Assembly: GCA_948474755.1 (NCBI GenBank)
Contig: CAOLHI010000416.1
Span: 496,001 to 560,000 of the forward strand
DNA length: 64,000 nucleotides
Origin: Ctenosaura bakeri
Lineage: Eukaryota > Chordata > Lepidosauria > Squamata > Iguanidae
Direction of reading: 5' to 3'
Shown: positions 45,117 to 60,000 of the stretch, piece by piece
Layout of the letters: each line of letters begins with the position of its first letter
How positions within the stretch are numbered: position 1 is the first letter of the stretch
Program-made: the position numbers and the translations under genes
Notes under the pieces: model-generated
What the model was told of the DNA's origin: nothing
What the model saw: the letters and a program-made list of their open reading frames with translations, nothing else
Databases searched by the model: none

Positions 45117-46994
45117 GTGGGGCAAGACTCCAAAAGGAGGCAGGTACTCTCTGTTACTCTCTTTTCTATCACACCACTTCTCCCTCTCCCTTGCCACGTA
45201 ACAGGCTGGAATCTTTCCAGATTGCCTGTAAGCGGGTTCTGAAATTAGGCCAAGGGTTCCATGACACACACAGCTGATCTACTGATTTCATAATGGGATT
45301 GGATGGAGAGCATATCTGATATACAATGACTAAAGGTAAAACTTTGAAGCTTTTTTCCAAAGTGTTAAATAGCAAGTTTTCATGCAAGGTAAGAGTCATG
45401 TTGAATAAAAGCAGGCAGAGCAGATTCATTTATTTTCCTTTTTCCAGAAGCTGGAAAAGTTTCAACTGCAGCATGGGATAATACCAGTATTCTGAAAAGG
45501 TGAAAATGGTCCCCAGTATATGTGAACAATCCACTGTATATGCAATTTACACAACTGGGACCTACAACATAAAGTAATAAGAGGATTTTATTGCCACAGG
45601 ATATCTACTGGTGGGCATACTTGCAAGTGTCATAAACTTGATGTTCGCCTGTCATTTTTAAACCAGCTATCACATTTTCTTTAGATAAATCAGTGCTTCT
45701 GTCTTGGAACAGAAAATAATGTGGCAAATGTTTCTTTTAAAAAATCATATTCTGACAAATTGATTTTGTAAATTATAGGCTTTGTTACATTAGCTCATTA
45801 AACTGTTATTACATATTTTGACTTTTAGTATTGTCTCTTCACAATAATTTTTTTGTAACATGAACATTTAAAAACATTAAAAAGGACTCTGGTTTCCTGT
45901 TTTGATTATAACAAATAACATTTAAGTGAGTGACTTTAGCAAATTTCTGCATCAAGAAAAAGACAACTTGTTTTATTTAGCTACAATGCTTACAAAATTT
46001 TTACTTAGAGTAAGTCTGGTGATCCAATGTGACTTACTCATGAATAAGACGGTATTTGGGAATGGCATTGTCAAGTACGCTAACCAGTATTGGATGAAGA
46101 GGCAGACATATTTAAATCTACTGAAAATTATATAAACAAAGGAGGCATACACTCAATTTTGGGCTCCTCTGGAGCATTACAGCACATTGTTGCAGCCATC
46201 TTTTTGGGTGACCAAGAGAAATGATGTGTCATCTTTACTGTCCTTGGGCCATTTGAGGGCTACTTCAGGTTGGGAAGCTCCTCAAAACAGCATGTGAGAG
46301 CCCCAGAAAGGGATTCCGCAGCATTTCAGTGTGCTTTTGGCCAAGAAGATGGGGGGATCAATTGGGTCCCAAGGGGTGCACTGGACCTTCCCCCGAGGGA
46401 CTATATATGGCCCCCACGCTGCACATTCCCCTGCCCCTTGTAAGTGGGCCTCATTGTGTGCTAAAGCCATGTCAGGGTTTGCTATAGTAGAAGCAGATCA
46501 GAGAAGCAACTCTCCTTCCCAGCCTGTTTAACCCCATTTCTACTCCACTTCTCTGTATTAACTGGCCCACTGAGTTCTTACTCAGTATTTTGGCTACAAG
46601 CTTCCATCACAGGCTACTACCCACTCTACAAGGGAATGAACCTACCTGGTCCCTTCCCCTACACCCAATACAACAGTGCAGGAATCACCAGTGAACCTAT
46701 GGGTTTGGTTGTGGCCATTTATTTTTACTAAGATCTAAATGTTCTCAACTGCATTCATTTCATTGACATGAATATTTTCCATTCTATTCTTTATAGTAGT
46801 ATTTACAAATATTCTTGATTGGATAATTCCAATGAAATAATTTTAAACATTATTGTTGTAGTTCATTTTATGTAGATGCCATTTACACATGGTTTTTTTA
46901 AAAAAAAAATCCTAAGCATCAAAAAAACCACAGCTGGATAATTATTTTAAAATTAAATAAAAATCAAACTGTTTCATAGAGAGGCAATTTCAGA
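45117..46994. other. Convergent intergenic DNA
   Basis: No gene. A diverged family F-like piece (TTAGAGTAAGTCTGGTG...GTGACTTACTCATG) lies at about 46,003-46,055. The GC-richer part at 46,150-46,450 is unassigned. Confidence 0.4.
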
Positions 46995-47085
46995 TTAAAA
47001 TCCTATACGCACGTACTTGGGATTAAGTGGTACAGAATGGGCCTTCTTTCTGAGTAAATATGCATATGGATACACTATTGGGTAG
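46995..47085. repeat. Repeat family F, copy 4 (diverged)
   Basis: AAAATCCTATACGCACGTAC, TTGGGATTAAGTGG, then TTCTGAGTAAATATGCATATGG. Confidence 0.55.
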
Positions 47086-47885
47086 AAATCCTTAAGTTGC
47101 AATACGATGCATTTTTATTTGGAAATGAATCGTGAATATCTGGACAAACACACACAGCACTTAGCTAACAAGATTCCTAAAGCAGCAACTTCAAAAGACA
47201 ATATTTTTATGTGTCTCTAGCAATCAGATCACTATTTGAGAAATGTCACTTCAGCAACATGTTGTCACAACCCTATAAGCCATATGTGTCCACTCAGCAG
47301 CCCATGGAAGGAAAAGACAAGCCGTTGCATAGATACTGGGATTTCTCCCTTTCTACCACAGCTCCTCATCAAGATCAGAGACATTCCAGAAAAACATTTG
47401 ACACACTGCAAGGGTTCCACTGAAAGCAAAAGCTCCTTTGCATGTGTAGAAGCTTTAGCCGTAACATATAGAGCCCAATTAACTCCAGACAAGATTAGGG
47501 TTCCAAATATGGTGCTCTGGCCCAACCCTCCTAGAGTAGGACTGCTCCATCATAATTCACTTGCCCCTTAGTCCTTGCACAGTATGATGTGCTGATGGAT
47601 ACTTAATAGGAATCTACCTCACCTGCCAAGAAAAGACATTGGTAGAGTAAATGACCCTTTAAGATTGTACCACTGTGTTTTACTCCACCCACCCTTCAAG
47701 GATCAAAAAGTCTGGAACTGGAGTAGACATAAAGAATAGACATACTATAGCCTTTTGCAAGCATCAATTAATTGCCAGAGTTGTAGGCATTCTCCTAATA
47801 TTTCAAGCCCTTCTGCCCCAATATATTTGGTTTCAAATTCCAATTTTATTGAAGCAAATCTGATCACAGTAACATTTACATTTTC
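47086..47885. other. PTER 3' flank and probable 3' UTR
   Basis: AT-rich with two - strand AATAAA signals (47,845-47,850 and 47,114-47,119). The true end of the transcript cannot be fixed from sequence. Confidence 0.4.
47845..47850 (-). promoter_or_regulatory. PTER: Candidate proximal PTER polyadenylation signal
   Basis: AATAAA (- strand) about 36 bases after the stop. This is unusually close, so a distal site such as AATAAA at 47,114-47,119 (- strand) may be the main one. Confidence 0.35.
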
Positions 47886-48096
47886 CTATTTAAAAGTCAG
47901 CCACTGCTTAGGATTGGCTACCAATATCTTATCAATTTGATTTTGAGATATGCCTCTAACAAGCATTTTGGGGACTATGTTTTCAAGTATATGAGAATAC
48001 CCATGACCTCCGTATTTCTTTAATCTATTCTTTGTGTGTATGTCATGCGCAATTAAAAGTTTGTCTTCATAGCCTTCATCAATCAGCATCCGAACC
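47886..48096 (-). CDS. PTER: PTER coding exon 4 (stop codon)
   Basis: 211 bases including the TAG stop; acceptor GTTTTGTAG|GGT. It encodes [20 protein letters not shown], with Asp298, then [12 protein letters not shown] and the C-terminus NPKQWLTFK. That end is the usual PTER C-terminus, so the protein is not truncated. Confidence 0.96.
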
Positions 48097-51000
48097 CTAC
48101 AAAACACAAACAAGTACATACCTGTCAGTGCATTCTTGATATCAACCTGGTATTAATGTACAAATAATTCTTAGATATAAACTTAAAATTGTATTTTAAA
48201 GAAATATCCTCTATTTATGTATTTAAAAGAGGCGGAGATTAGGGGGCAAAACCAGCAATGCTTTGGTTACTGCTTGCTCAAACATTAGCAACTGGTTGAA
48301 TTGTGATATAATGGAGTATTTACAAACACTGTGTTAATGAAGAAGTCATACATTGTAGAATTCTTGCAAATAATACAGGCTTTGTGAGGGAAGAGAACTT
48401 TCAATTTGCCTGGGAAACAAGCAGATAAAGAAGCAGCATTATGTAGCTGAGAGTCAAGAATGGAATGAGAAGAAAGGTAGTATAAGGTGTAAGAAATGGG
48501 TCATACAATGAACACATGAAAATGATCCACATCCCTGTCTCCTAAAACAGAGGTGGACAATATGTGCCTTCCCAATGATGTTGGGTTTTAACTCTCAACA
48601 GTCCTTATTAAGGTAGCCAGTGGTGGGCAGTTATGGTAGCTGTAGTCCAACAACATCTGGATGGTCACACATTTTTCAGCCCTGAGATAAATGTATGACA
48701 ATATCTGAAAATAATGCCTGGGGTTTGGCAATACCAATTTTTCATGTAACCAAAAAAACATACCTCTACGTACACTCCAGTGCATGAATCCTGTACCTAG
48801 GAGCACTGTGTCTTAGAAGCGCCACACAAACCCCTGAATGAATACAGATGTTATAAAAAGATACTGCTTGACACAAAACATAGCCAGCCACAGGCATATT
48901 CATATAAGTGTGCTGTTTGATGCAATTGTTGGTATGTATTCTCTGTTTTCATTTTGGTCAGTGAGTCCTACTAGCAAAAAAAATCTGATTTCCTGCATGT
49001 TCTTTCATTAATCATCTTGAAAAGATTTTTTTTTTAAAAAAAAGCATAATAAAATAATTAAAATTAATTACCCAAAACTGGAGGTGGAATCGTTTCTGTC
49101 AGCATGATCAGGAGGGGGCAATTCCTCCTCCGCAGTATAGCTCTCATGCACTCTCAAAATTTGTTCTAGGGGGTTGGGAAAACCCTTAGGAACAGTTTTT
49201 GGGTGGGAGAGGGCTACAGTGAGGAGGAGGAAGGGAAGCAGGCATCCACTAGCTGCTGACTAGCATGCTCAGTTTAGGCCAAGAAAGGCCAAAAGAGCCC
49301 AGTGGATAGGATTCTGTAGCTGAACATCCTTGTTCAGTCACAGATTCAATGGCTGGCTTTGGGACAGTCAACTTTCTTACTAGTGTGAACGGAGTCATAA
49401 TGACAGAATGAATTCAGAATATTTGGCCACACACAATGAGAGTTGCCTGTATTGTAGAGCATTATCAATGTGATTGAGCTTCACATGACCCTGCATTTTC
49501 ACTAATAATCATTCAAAATATTAATAGTAGAATACTAGTCTGACACACCTTGAATGTATTTGGATAAACAGATTAAGATAAACAAACTAACTAGTCCCAA
49601 TAAACATGTTTTCAAGCATGGAAAAAAAATCAGACTTCTGTCTAAATATTTTTTTTCAAATTGTACCATAACAAAATTAAACGCTCAAATTCATTCTCCC
49701 TCTCGAAATTAGTTGTTCAAAAATTTCTTTGTCTATCCTGTCTCAGGGGATATATATATATAAGATCCAAACACAATTCAGATATTTACAAGTCTTTCAC
49801 TCAGCAGCAGTGGAGCTAAACATGAATTAAATCTAAACATACCTTTCCCTTCCAATGTTTATACAAATAGACATAGAGGTCAGTTTGATTTGTATGAGTA
49901 TGATGAATACAAGTCAAACATGAACTGACTATAAATTAACAGTAGTCTGCCAGTTGTCCTGGTATGTTCAGCAACAATAAACTGAATGCACAAAAATACA
50001 GCTTAATGGCATTTCTAGCATAAATATACACCTTGTTCTGAGGAAAAGGCAATCTTGTATCCCTGTATAAACCTACTGCCACTTTTGTACAATGCCAGTT
50101 TGAGGAAGGAATTATAAAGGAATTGTTGTGGCTAGGAAAAATAAAAGAATACTGCATTGTGAAATGAACAAAACTATTGCTACAATCAACAGCAGAGACA
50201 TTAACTGATAACAGTCTTTCTACCTGCCTAACTTCCACTCATATATGTCATAACTTCCACTCATATATACCTCCATTCATCACAAAATTGATTCCAGTTT
50301 AAGCCAGGCAGCAGAAGTTCTGGGAATGATTTCACAATGTGTTAATTCAAGTCACTGTGGAACAGGTTGACAGAGAGAAGTTGATGCAGTACATGCCTTC
50401 ACTTCCACCTCTTTTAAAACTTCCTTTCTAATAGGGCAGCACCATAATTTAAACAAGATGCTATTATCCTGCGATAGACAGTCATTAAGATCAAGCACCC
50501 TGATTTGAAAGTATCCTCATCCACATAAAAGTGGGCTTGTTATAGACTGTCAACCAAAAGCAATTTTGTGTCAATAATATCAGTGCTTGTCTTCCTTTTG
50601 TTGACATGTCTTTGAAATATATACTCTTGCCTGACCAGTTCTCATTTTACTTTACATGTTATAATTTTGTGAACTGGATATTAGTAGGATACAGGAAAAG
50701 TACAGGCTTTGTTCAATAAGGTCCAATGTAAAGCTAATATTGGTTAGTAGAATTAGGAGTGAGATTCAGAACTTAAAATATTCCTTCCTTCTCCATCCTT
50801 ACCAATTCCCTCTTGCTTTGCACACCAGCCTTAAACAAGGTTAAGGATTCTCTCTGCACTAGTTTCAGCTAAAATTAATGCTAAATAGACTTTCTATCAT
50901 GTGCAAGTTTAGAAGCTGGCTTGCAAAGTGTGGTTACAAAAGAATATTACCAATACCCACTCTTACCAGTAAAGTCAAACTAGGATTATTGCATCTGTCC

Positions 51001-54000
51001 TGGACTTTTGTGGCTAAAGAGAAAAAATTTAAACTTCAGTACAATCCACAGAAAGCCTACACAGTGAAGTGCCATGGTGATACACATGGCTGTCAGATTC
51101 AGCCTGTGCTTACTTCCAGCACCTGTTTTACTATCTGTAAATATTATTGCACCGTGATACATACCTTAAAATCCTTTCATTGTCACTTGGCATGTCAATA
51201 TCAGGATTCATCTGGTACAAAATGAATTCTGTTCCAAAAAGGTCATACTCTAAGTAGCATCCAAGCTGAGCAAACTCCAACAGCTTTCTCTCATCAAAAA
51301 TGGTCCTGTACAAAATACAATACATACACCAAACTTGCTTAATGCCATTTTATCTCTGTTCACCACAACATCTTATCTTGTTTGGTAACAGTCTTCAGAT
51401 TTATCATATCCTTATCATAGTCCTTATAATGGACTAATTCTATAAAAGTCGCTTTAAAGCAATGCCAGAGATTCTGAACCAGCCCTGTTTATAAACACTG
51501 CTATTTTCTGCATATCTAGTTTATCAATAAATTAACTTGATAAACTGCCATCACAGTGCAATTGCCTTCTTGTATCAATTCAACTCTTCGGCAACTTTAT
51601 GCAATAAAATCAAATATCCTGTATAATGACTAGAACTTCAGCAACTGTGAAATATTGAGAATCCTATCTATCTACCTTTAAAAAAAAAGTGTAGACACAA
51701 TATAACACACATGTGCAATTAATCTGATATATTTTATGAAAGTAAAGAAGACAAACGTTTTTTAAAAATAACTTTAATATCTTTTTGCTTAGACAATAAT
51801 AAAGCCAATTACTTATAAAGTTGTTTCCAAACTTCCCTGAGTTTAATTTGGGGTTAGGTTGCTTTATCTTCTGCATGACTTTTTTTTTTTTTAAACATGA
51901 TGGGATTTCTAACTTATGTGGGCAAGTGAAACTCCAGATGACTGGCACTTCCAGCAACAGTGAAGATTTTAGACAATAAAGTAAGAAGAACATACTTGAG
52001 TAGATTTCAGAAAAACTTTTCTATTCCTTGTTATTTTATTTCCAGTTAACCAAAATCAAACAAAGCAGAAAGGAAGAAGACAAAATACCCTTAAAAACGA
52101 GGGGGAAAACTATATATAATTAATTAGAATAATATCTATGCAGTTCATATTTGGGGGATGGAGATTAGAACTCACTGCTTTTAAAAATCATTTAGATGTA
52201 ATTATTTGTGAATCTAAAGTTCTTGACTAATTAACGAACAGCATACAGATCAGATGTGAAGAGCTTAGTTCTTCTTACTAAATGCAAAAGCTCCATACAA
52301 AGATTACTATGAGGGTCACTGAAGGCAAATGCTCCTCGTTTTAATTTTCTTAATTTTTTTAGATGCCCTATATTACACTAGAGAGGAAGCATGGTACAGT
52401 TATTTGAGCACTGAAGTATGACTCAGGAGACTCTGCACACTCATGGAAGCCCACTGGGTGATCTTGTGCAAGTCATACTCAGCCTCATAGGAAGGGAAAG
52501 CCCTTGTGAACAAAGAAAACCTTGTGATCGATTCTCCTTAAGGTTGTCATAAGAAAGGAATGACTTGAAGGCACACAACAACAATATTATGTTAAGAGTT
52601 CTTCTTATACATCTAGGGAATGTACTCAAAAGGTGGCTTCTCTATTCAAGGAAAATCCCTTCGAGTAACAGAGCATGCATTTATTTATAAGGTACAGAAT
52701 GTAAAGCATCCAGACATTTTGAATGGAAAACAGATAGTTTTCCCCTTATTATTTTCAGGAAAAAATGGAAATATTTGGAAAAATGAGGAAAAATACACTA
52801 TTAGCTCCCTTTGCAGAGCCAGCTTGGTGTCATGATTTGAGTATTCAACTACAACTCTAGAGACCAGAGTTCAAATTCCTGCACAACCATGGAAACTCAC
52901 TGGATGACCCTGGGCAAGTGACACTCTCTCACCCTCAGAGGAAGGCAAGGCCAAACCCCCTCTCAACAAATCTAGCCAAGAAAACCCTGTGTTGTTGTTA
53001 TTGTTGTTGTCGTGTGCCTTCAAGTCATTTCTAACTTATGATGACTCTAAGGCAACCCTCTCATGGGATTTTCTTGGCAGAATTTATTCAGAGGGGGCTT
53101 GCCTTTGCTCTCCTCTGTGGATATCAGAGTGAGACCTGCCCAAGGTCATCCAGTGGGTTTCCACAGCTGAGCAGAGATTCGAGTCCTGGTCTCCAGAGTC
53201 ATAATCCAATGCTAAAACCATTACATCTTGCTGGCTCCCATGGTTCATTTTGCATGTGTATGTGCTTTCAAGTTCCCTGTCGACTTACGGCCACCCCATG
53301 AATTTCATAAGCTTTTCTTAGGCAAGGAACACTCAGAGGTGGTTTTGTTAGTTCCTTGCTCTGTAATATAGCTTACAACACCTCCTGTTCATTGAGGGTC
53401 TCCCATCCAACTACTAACCAGAGCTGACCCTGCTTACCTTTCAAGCCTATCCCAAATTCAAAACTCTCCTAACATGCTTGTTGATCATGCAACAAGTCAG
53501 AAACAACTTGAAGGCACACAACAACAGCTGATTCCTTTGCAGATAAAATGTCACTTTCCTACCTTAAAACATAAAAAGTATTACGTAAATTGGCTTGCTA
53601 AAAGTTATGATTTTTGTTACATTAAAAGTTTATTCAGACAATAATCTTACTTTTAAAATTACTTTCTTGTTAACAAATAGAGCTCCAACATCAACTATAA
53701 GGAACCTCTTTCATTTTATCAGTATGTTTTGAGCAGACATGCATGCATGCATAAAAAAGTAAATAAATAAAATTAAATTAAAAAAAAAACACATAAAAAG
53801 TCATCAAGATAGTAAAAGAAACCTATTTTGTCTCCTGCAGTTCTCCATAGTATCAAGCAGATGTAAAGCATTCATACACAGAAAATGAACTGGGGGGAAA
53901 AAAAGAAGCAGGAATTGCAATGATCTGATATTATATATAGTTCCACATAAAAATGTTCCCGTTACATAATTTATGAAAAAAATGCAGGCATAAATATATT

Positions 54001-57000
54001 AACATCTTGTATTAAACATTTTATTCATCATCATAAAAGAAAATGTCTCATAATCCATTTTCTTCCATTTTGTGGGGCGACAGCTTTGGAAAAAGAGAAA
54101 ACTCGTTTTTTCTCAATGCCTTGTGATTTTTATTCATCACTGTTCAGAGAAAATATTTCATAATATATTGTTTCCAATTTTTCTGAAAAAAAGAAACAAA
54201 CTGAGGGGAAGGAAAAAACTGGGCTTTTTCCTGCTCTTCCACCCCGCAGGCCTTCATATCTCTAAAAAGGCTATAATATGTTTTGTCTTCCCACCTTCTA
54301 GTTAATGAACCATTTTAAAATTTACTCTCATTAGGAAACTGCAATTTTTGATAAGCTGTAAAAGGTATTAATTTAAAATGGTATTTTTTCATAAGTTTAC
54401 CTTATTCATTTGACATTAATGTGGATATTTGTTTTTGAAACAGGACTAAACTGAAACAGAGAAGGGCATTTCATTATCATCATCGTTACCAGCCAAATGC
54501 CTACACTGAACTCATTTTTGTATCTGTTCTGGTGGATCTTCTATATATCCACTAGGTTGGGATGCAGGAACCATTACCCTTCCACTGATTTAGCTTCAGA
54601 ATATTATCAGGTATTCAAATATGTACGGCTAGGTGATAATGTCACTGGGCTGCTTTTGTAAAGGAAATCCCTATTATGGTGTACAGCAAAATAAATGGAA
54701 AAAAAGGTTAAGTGGAGAGTGGGTTCCAACACCACCTGAATATGCTTTGTTGAATGCAGGACAGCCCTAATTCTAAATAAGAATTCTCACTACACCACTC
54801 AGTCCTTCTAACGCTGTGCACAATAATATAAGCTTGCTATGATTGCATCATTGTATGTTACTATGGAAATGACTGATGTCACAAATTCAATATTATGACT
54901 TAACAGCAGGATTAAGCAGGAGGAACAGATGGAACGAGTGAGAGAAAACCCTTGTTCCAACACAACTGTCAGCAGTATGAGTCTCATTATTGCAAACTGT
55001 AATTAATAACTCTCTCCCAGTCCCTTTTTAAAGAGTCTTCACAGTTTACACAATATCAGAGATTAATAAATGGGTTTTCAAAGTGCTATGTGAGAGGAGT
55101 GGCTCTCAGTTATAGGTTTGATGCAGCCTGTAGCCACCAGAAATATTTTATTATTGGGTATGGATACTGAAGCATCGTGGCAGTGTTTTTAGAAACAAGT
55201 CACCAGGAACATATTGGAGGTCTTCTACAAATGCATACATTATATACGTAGCAGGATTTGTTGGAATCATGCTTCTTCTAATATCACCAGTCTAGCTGCT
55301 CTAAGAATTTTAGAATCACTTGTAGGTATATCATTTGCAGGGAAGCACTTGCAATGTGAAAAAAGGTTTGGACTAATCTGTTTGCTTTTCTTTTAGGCTT
55401 CCAGTGTTTCACAAATGATTAGGCATGAATGGTAAAGCAGCCTTGAGATCCAGGTGGGCTCTCTTTTAAAACTGATGCAAATTATATATGCAGACATGCA
55501 TGGCCTTTGGATTGTTCCTCTTTAGAGTTCCAGTCAGCCATGAACTCTTCCAGGAGATTCCATTCCGGTCTCCTTCCCAGACTGTCTTCTGTGTGTTCAC
55601 ACACACTCCACTCAACATTTGGTCAGCATTCCATGTGAGCACCGAGCACACTTTGTCCTCACTGGATCTGTTCAAAGGTTATTTCCCTATGAAGATGCTA
55701 CTAATTGTCATCACTGACAATCTTACTTTAGCCCCTATATTCTTCCTAGGATATTGCTGCCACCATGATCTCCACCAGATCCCCATTCTCTTGGTTTGTA
55801 CAGAACGACAGTTTGTTTCAACTCTAAAAGTCCAACACTTGGTACAGTGACCAGGTGTGGCTACATTAAATTACTTTATGTTCCCCATCACCAGTACCAC
55901 TTTTGTACTTTTGCAAATTTTGGGGATAGCGATAGCTGCCTCCTGTGTTTGGATAGTGCCCTTTTAACAACATAGGGACCAGGATTCATACCTAAATATC
56001 AAAAAGATAAAGAATGATTAATTCGAGGAGCTAGAGTGTGTGTGTGTGTGTGTGTGGTGCAACTGTGCTGAATAAGAAAAGTCATGGATAAAACCTTTAT
56101 AGTAAAACTACAGTTTGGGGTTCCTGCAGCATTTGGCCACATGATCTATGAAAGAACATGGACTGTGATCCATCAGCTACTTCTGCCACTTTATTGTTGC
56201 TGCAGTTCCACACAGACTATATTGCGCCCCCATCAATTTGATGATGGTCACTTAACAGCTTCCAGGCTTCAATACTGGTAGTCAATATTTGATCATCTGC
56301 CAACTAATCGTTAATCACACAAGGTCATATAAGCTTGACTTGACCATACAGATCATACTTCTGAAGAGAGGCAGAATTCAGCATTCTCCCCTCTCTATAT
56401 GTGCACCATGGCTTTTGTTTTCAGAGGGAATAAATAATGCCTTGCTGCTGTAGTGGAAGAGGATTCATCTAATGTAATATATCTTGTTAGTGTTTGTTTT
56501 AATGGGTTTTTTGTTGTTGTTGTTGTTATAGGATTTTGTTTTGGGTTTTTTGCTAGGGTTTGGAGGAAATGAAATATCTCACAATTTCCTGCAATGAAGT
56601 AAACAAATTAATTAACAAATTAATAAATAGTCTCTCTTTCTTCAGCCATGTAAGACTACTTGCTCTGCAGATATACTACTGCAATGTATCTGTGATAAAA
56701 GTGGTGTGAGCAGAGGGGACAGGAGATTAGCTATGATCTATGTGGGAAAAGGGGTAGCACGATGGCAAGTGGATAAGCCCTATTTTTACACATGGACCGG
56801 ATTGGCTACCAATAAGGAACCCAAAAAGCTGCCTCATCCCAAATTAGACCACTGATCCATCAGGATCAGTATGGTCTACACAAACTGGCAGCAGCTGTCA
56901 AGAAACTAATACAAGTTTTTTTTCCAGAACTTGGCCAAATTACCTTTTTTTAAGAATAGGGATTAATGGAGCTATAGTCCAAGAAGTAACTGTTTTAGTT

Positions 57001-60000
57001 CTTTTCCAGCTGTAGCTGAAAATGTAAGGGACTGAACCTGGAACCTTTTACACATAAAACATATGGTCTCCTTCTGACTTATGATCCTATGAAGGAACAC
57101 AGGAATTACATCAGCTAGTACACCTACACACAAATTAGCTTGTGCCACACTTCTGTCTATATCTGCTTGAGAGCAAGCTCTAAAGAGCAAACTAAAACTT
57201 ACTACCCAATGAACAGGTACAGGATTGATTTGTTAATCCTAACCAATAAACTGAAGATATGCTTTAGCAATGACATAGAAAACGGCCCACTCATCTAGCA
57301 TCTCATCTAATAAACAGTTCCCTTTACCAAAGACGTGTTTATTAATTTCAGAAGCCTAATATTTAAACAGGCATGAAGAAAAGAGACAAAAGATATCTGT
57401 GTTCAGCAGCTGTAGGTAACTAGTAACTAGGTAACTAGTGCTATTTTCTCAAATTCAGAAGGGTTGCTTAGGGAGTTGTGGTCCATTAGCAAGGATGGGT
57501 ACATGTGAAAAGAATTAATGCTTATTAGCAGTGAGAGTTTCTACGGTCAGTCAAGGTTTCCAAATTGCAGAGCATGTGACGAGACCTCTGTGGAACACTA
57601 CATGGGAAAAATGTAGTGACAAATAACTGAGAGTGAAGTGCCAGGGAAAAAAGAAAGTATAGGAGCCAGGGTGAAAGAATATCACAGTATCTGTATTTGT
57701 GTATGCATTTATACAGATGGTGTAAAGGAATATAGAGACACAGAGAACCTTTGAAAAGACAACCAAAGAGATGTAAAAACCCACATCCAACAAGCCTGGA
57801 GTGGGACAAGTGTTTAGAATTTGTGCATTTTCATAAAATTAAACATTAAAGTATGGGTTGTATCTCAAAGAAATACTCTCTCTGAGTTATGAAATAAATG
57901 GGACTCGATAAATCCAAAGAAATATGAAACACCTGATTTTATTTAGGTGTCTAAACAGGGATCTATGAGAATAAAGAGTCACCAAAAACAATTTAGGCTG
58001 GCATATTTGTGTTTTAGGCTTCAGCAGAAATAATTAGTCCTTTGTAAGCATGCTGGCCTGAATGGAAACATAACAGAACTTCCAGTTTTAAGACTAAAGT
58101 TGCTAAAAATGAGACAATGTTAAGCTCACTTACCTATCAATGTGAGACATGACTGTTTTTGAGACATCACCCCCCGCCTCCTGAAAAACTCGAATGATTT
58201 GGAAAGGTGAATCACTATGTCTGCCAGGATGGATGATGACAGGGCAGCCAAGTTGGGACTGGGCATGCGCTGTTGCCTGAACAACTTTGTTTTCACTCTC
58301 TGTCAGAGGCCAAGAGCAGCCAATTTCTCCTATTACACCACACTTGATGTTGGTTCCATCTGCTCCATTAAGAACTTCATTAATAATGACTTCCGTTAGC
58401 TAGGGAAAAAGAAATCATATTTTGGTGAAAGATGTTGCATGGTATCAGAGTTTAAGTAGATCAATAGAAGCGTCTCTCCAGATGAGAAAAAGGTCCTATA
58501 AAGTCCCAGGAAAGTCTCAGATTTATTTTAGAGATCTACATGACATGAGTTTGGTGAAAATTCTATATGCGACATGTGATCAGTGGGATGGGAAAGATGA
58601 AGAACACCAGGGAAAAGTGATAGAAACCCAAGATATTTCAAGAAAGAGTTTGGATGCACACCTGGGAATATGCAGGTAAAATCAAAACAAACTGAACTAG
58701 AAACTGTCAGTACTTCCAGAAACTTTTATCCCTTGTGGTTCAAGCCCTAACTTGTAGAAAGAAGGGGCAAAAATGAGATTCTGCCCTTCTTTCCTCCTAG
58801 CAGTCTAACAAGCGCCCTGCAGAGCAGAAATGCCAAACTCCCCAATATCCATAATGGACCATTGGTAAAGTAGTGTGACAGCTTTGAAAAACAGATAGAG
58901 TGAAGTATGACTGATTGTTAAAATGCAATATACTTTTTGGACAATCCCAGCATAAATATACCACTGAATAAAATCCATTCTTTGCAAGCTAGAGTAATGT
59001 CCATTTTGTTGTGTTTTTTGAAATTGAGATGAGTAAGTCACCATATTATGTACGTTCCCAAATCAAGACTAACACCTGGACTATCTGGATGCAATTTTCT
59101 TCCCTAATATTGGCTAAAAGTTAATTTAGGAGCTTAAGTGTCTGTCACATGTGTTGGATCATTGGTCCATCTAGCTCAGCACCATCAACTGACTGATAGT
59201 GGTCTTCAGGCTTTCAGGAAGGATCAGTGCTATTTGAAAATCCCTGTCATTCCCCTAATAATCTCATATCCAAATACTACCCAAGCTTGATCTTGCTTAA
59301 GTACCAAAATCAAATGAGTTCAGATGTGTTTAAGGTTGTGGGATGGTATATGGCTGTACACTAATGCTTTCATTCTAATGTGGTCACAGTTGGCATGGGC
59401 TACTTTAAATTTCCTAAACAGAAGGAAAATCTCTTAGTTGTAATAACACCACTCTCTCAGGCAGCAGTCCTGTACCTCAGCAACCAAGGCGGTAAGCATC
59501 TGTGTTCTTTTCCCCCACAGACATAAAGTATCTCCAAACATACACTTTCTCTGAATCAGGTTGGTTATTTTTTCAAAAGATTTCTAAGCCACATTTCAGG
59601 TTATACACTCCCAAAGCCGAGTGGAAATTTGAGGAGAAAAAAAAGCACAATAAAGCAATCATAAAAACAAGCAGTATCATTTAACCAAAGTCCCCAACAG
59701 AATCCTTGCTCAATTTATAGGCCAAGATAAGCAAGTAAGATTTTAGAGCCTGCTGGAAGAAACTGAACTAATATGGGTTTGTTGCATTTGGAATATAAAA
59801 ATATATGATCTTTATTTGAAGAAAAAAGTAGTGATTGCCAGTACCTCATACTAACTCTCAATGAAACCTGTTAGTGCAAATTCTTTGGTAGTTAGCGAAT
59901 TTCAGAATACTAAAAGTTAACAATATTCCATTAATAATGTTTCCTCATTTTCTTCTTAAGTTTAGGGTAACAATTTCTGCTCTTAAAACATTTACTTAGT

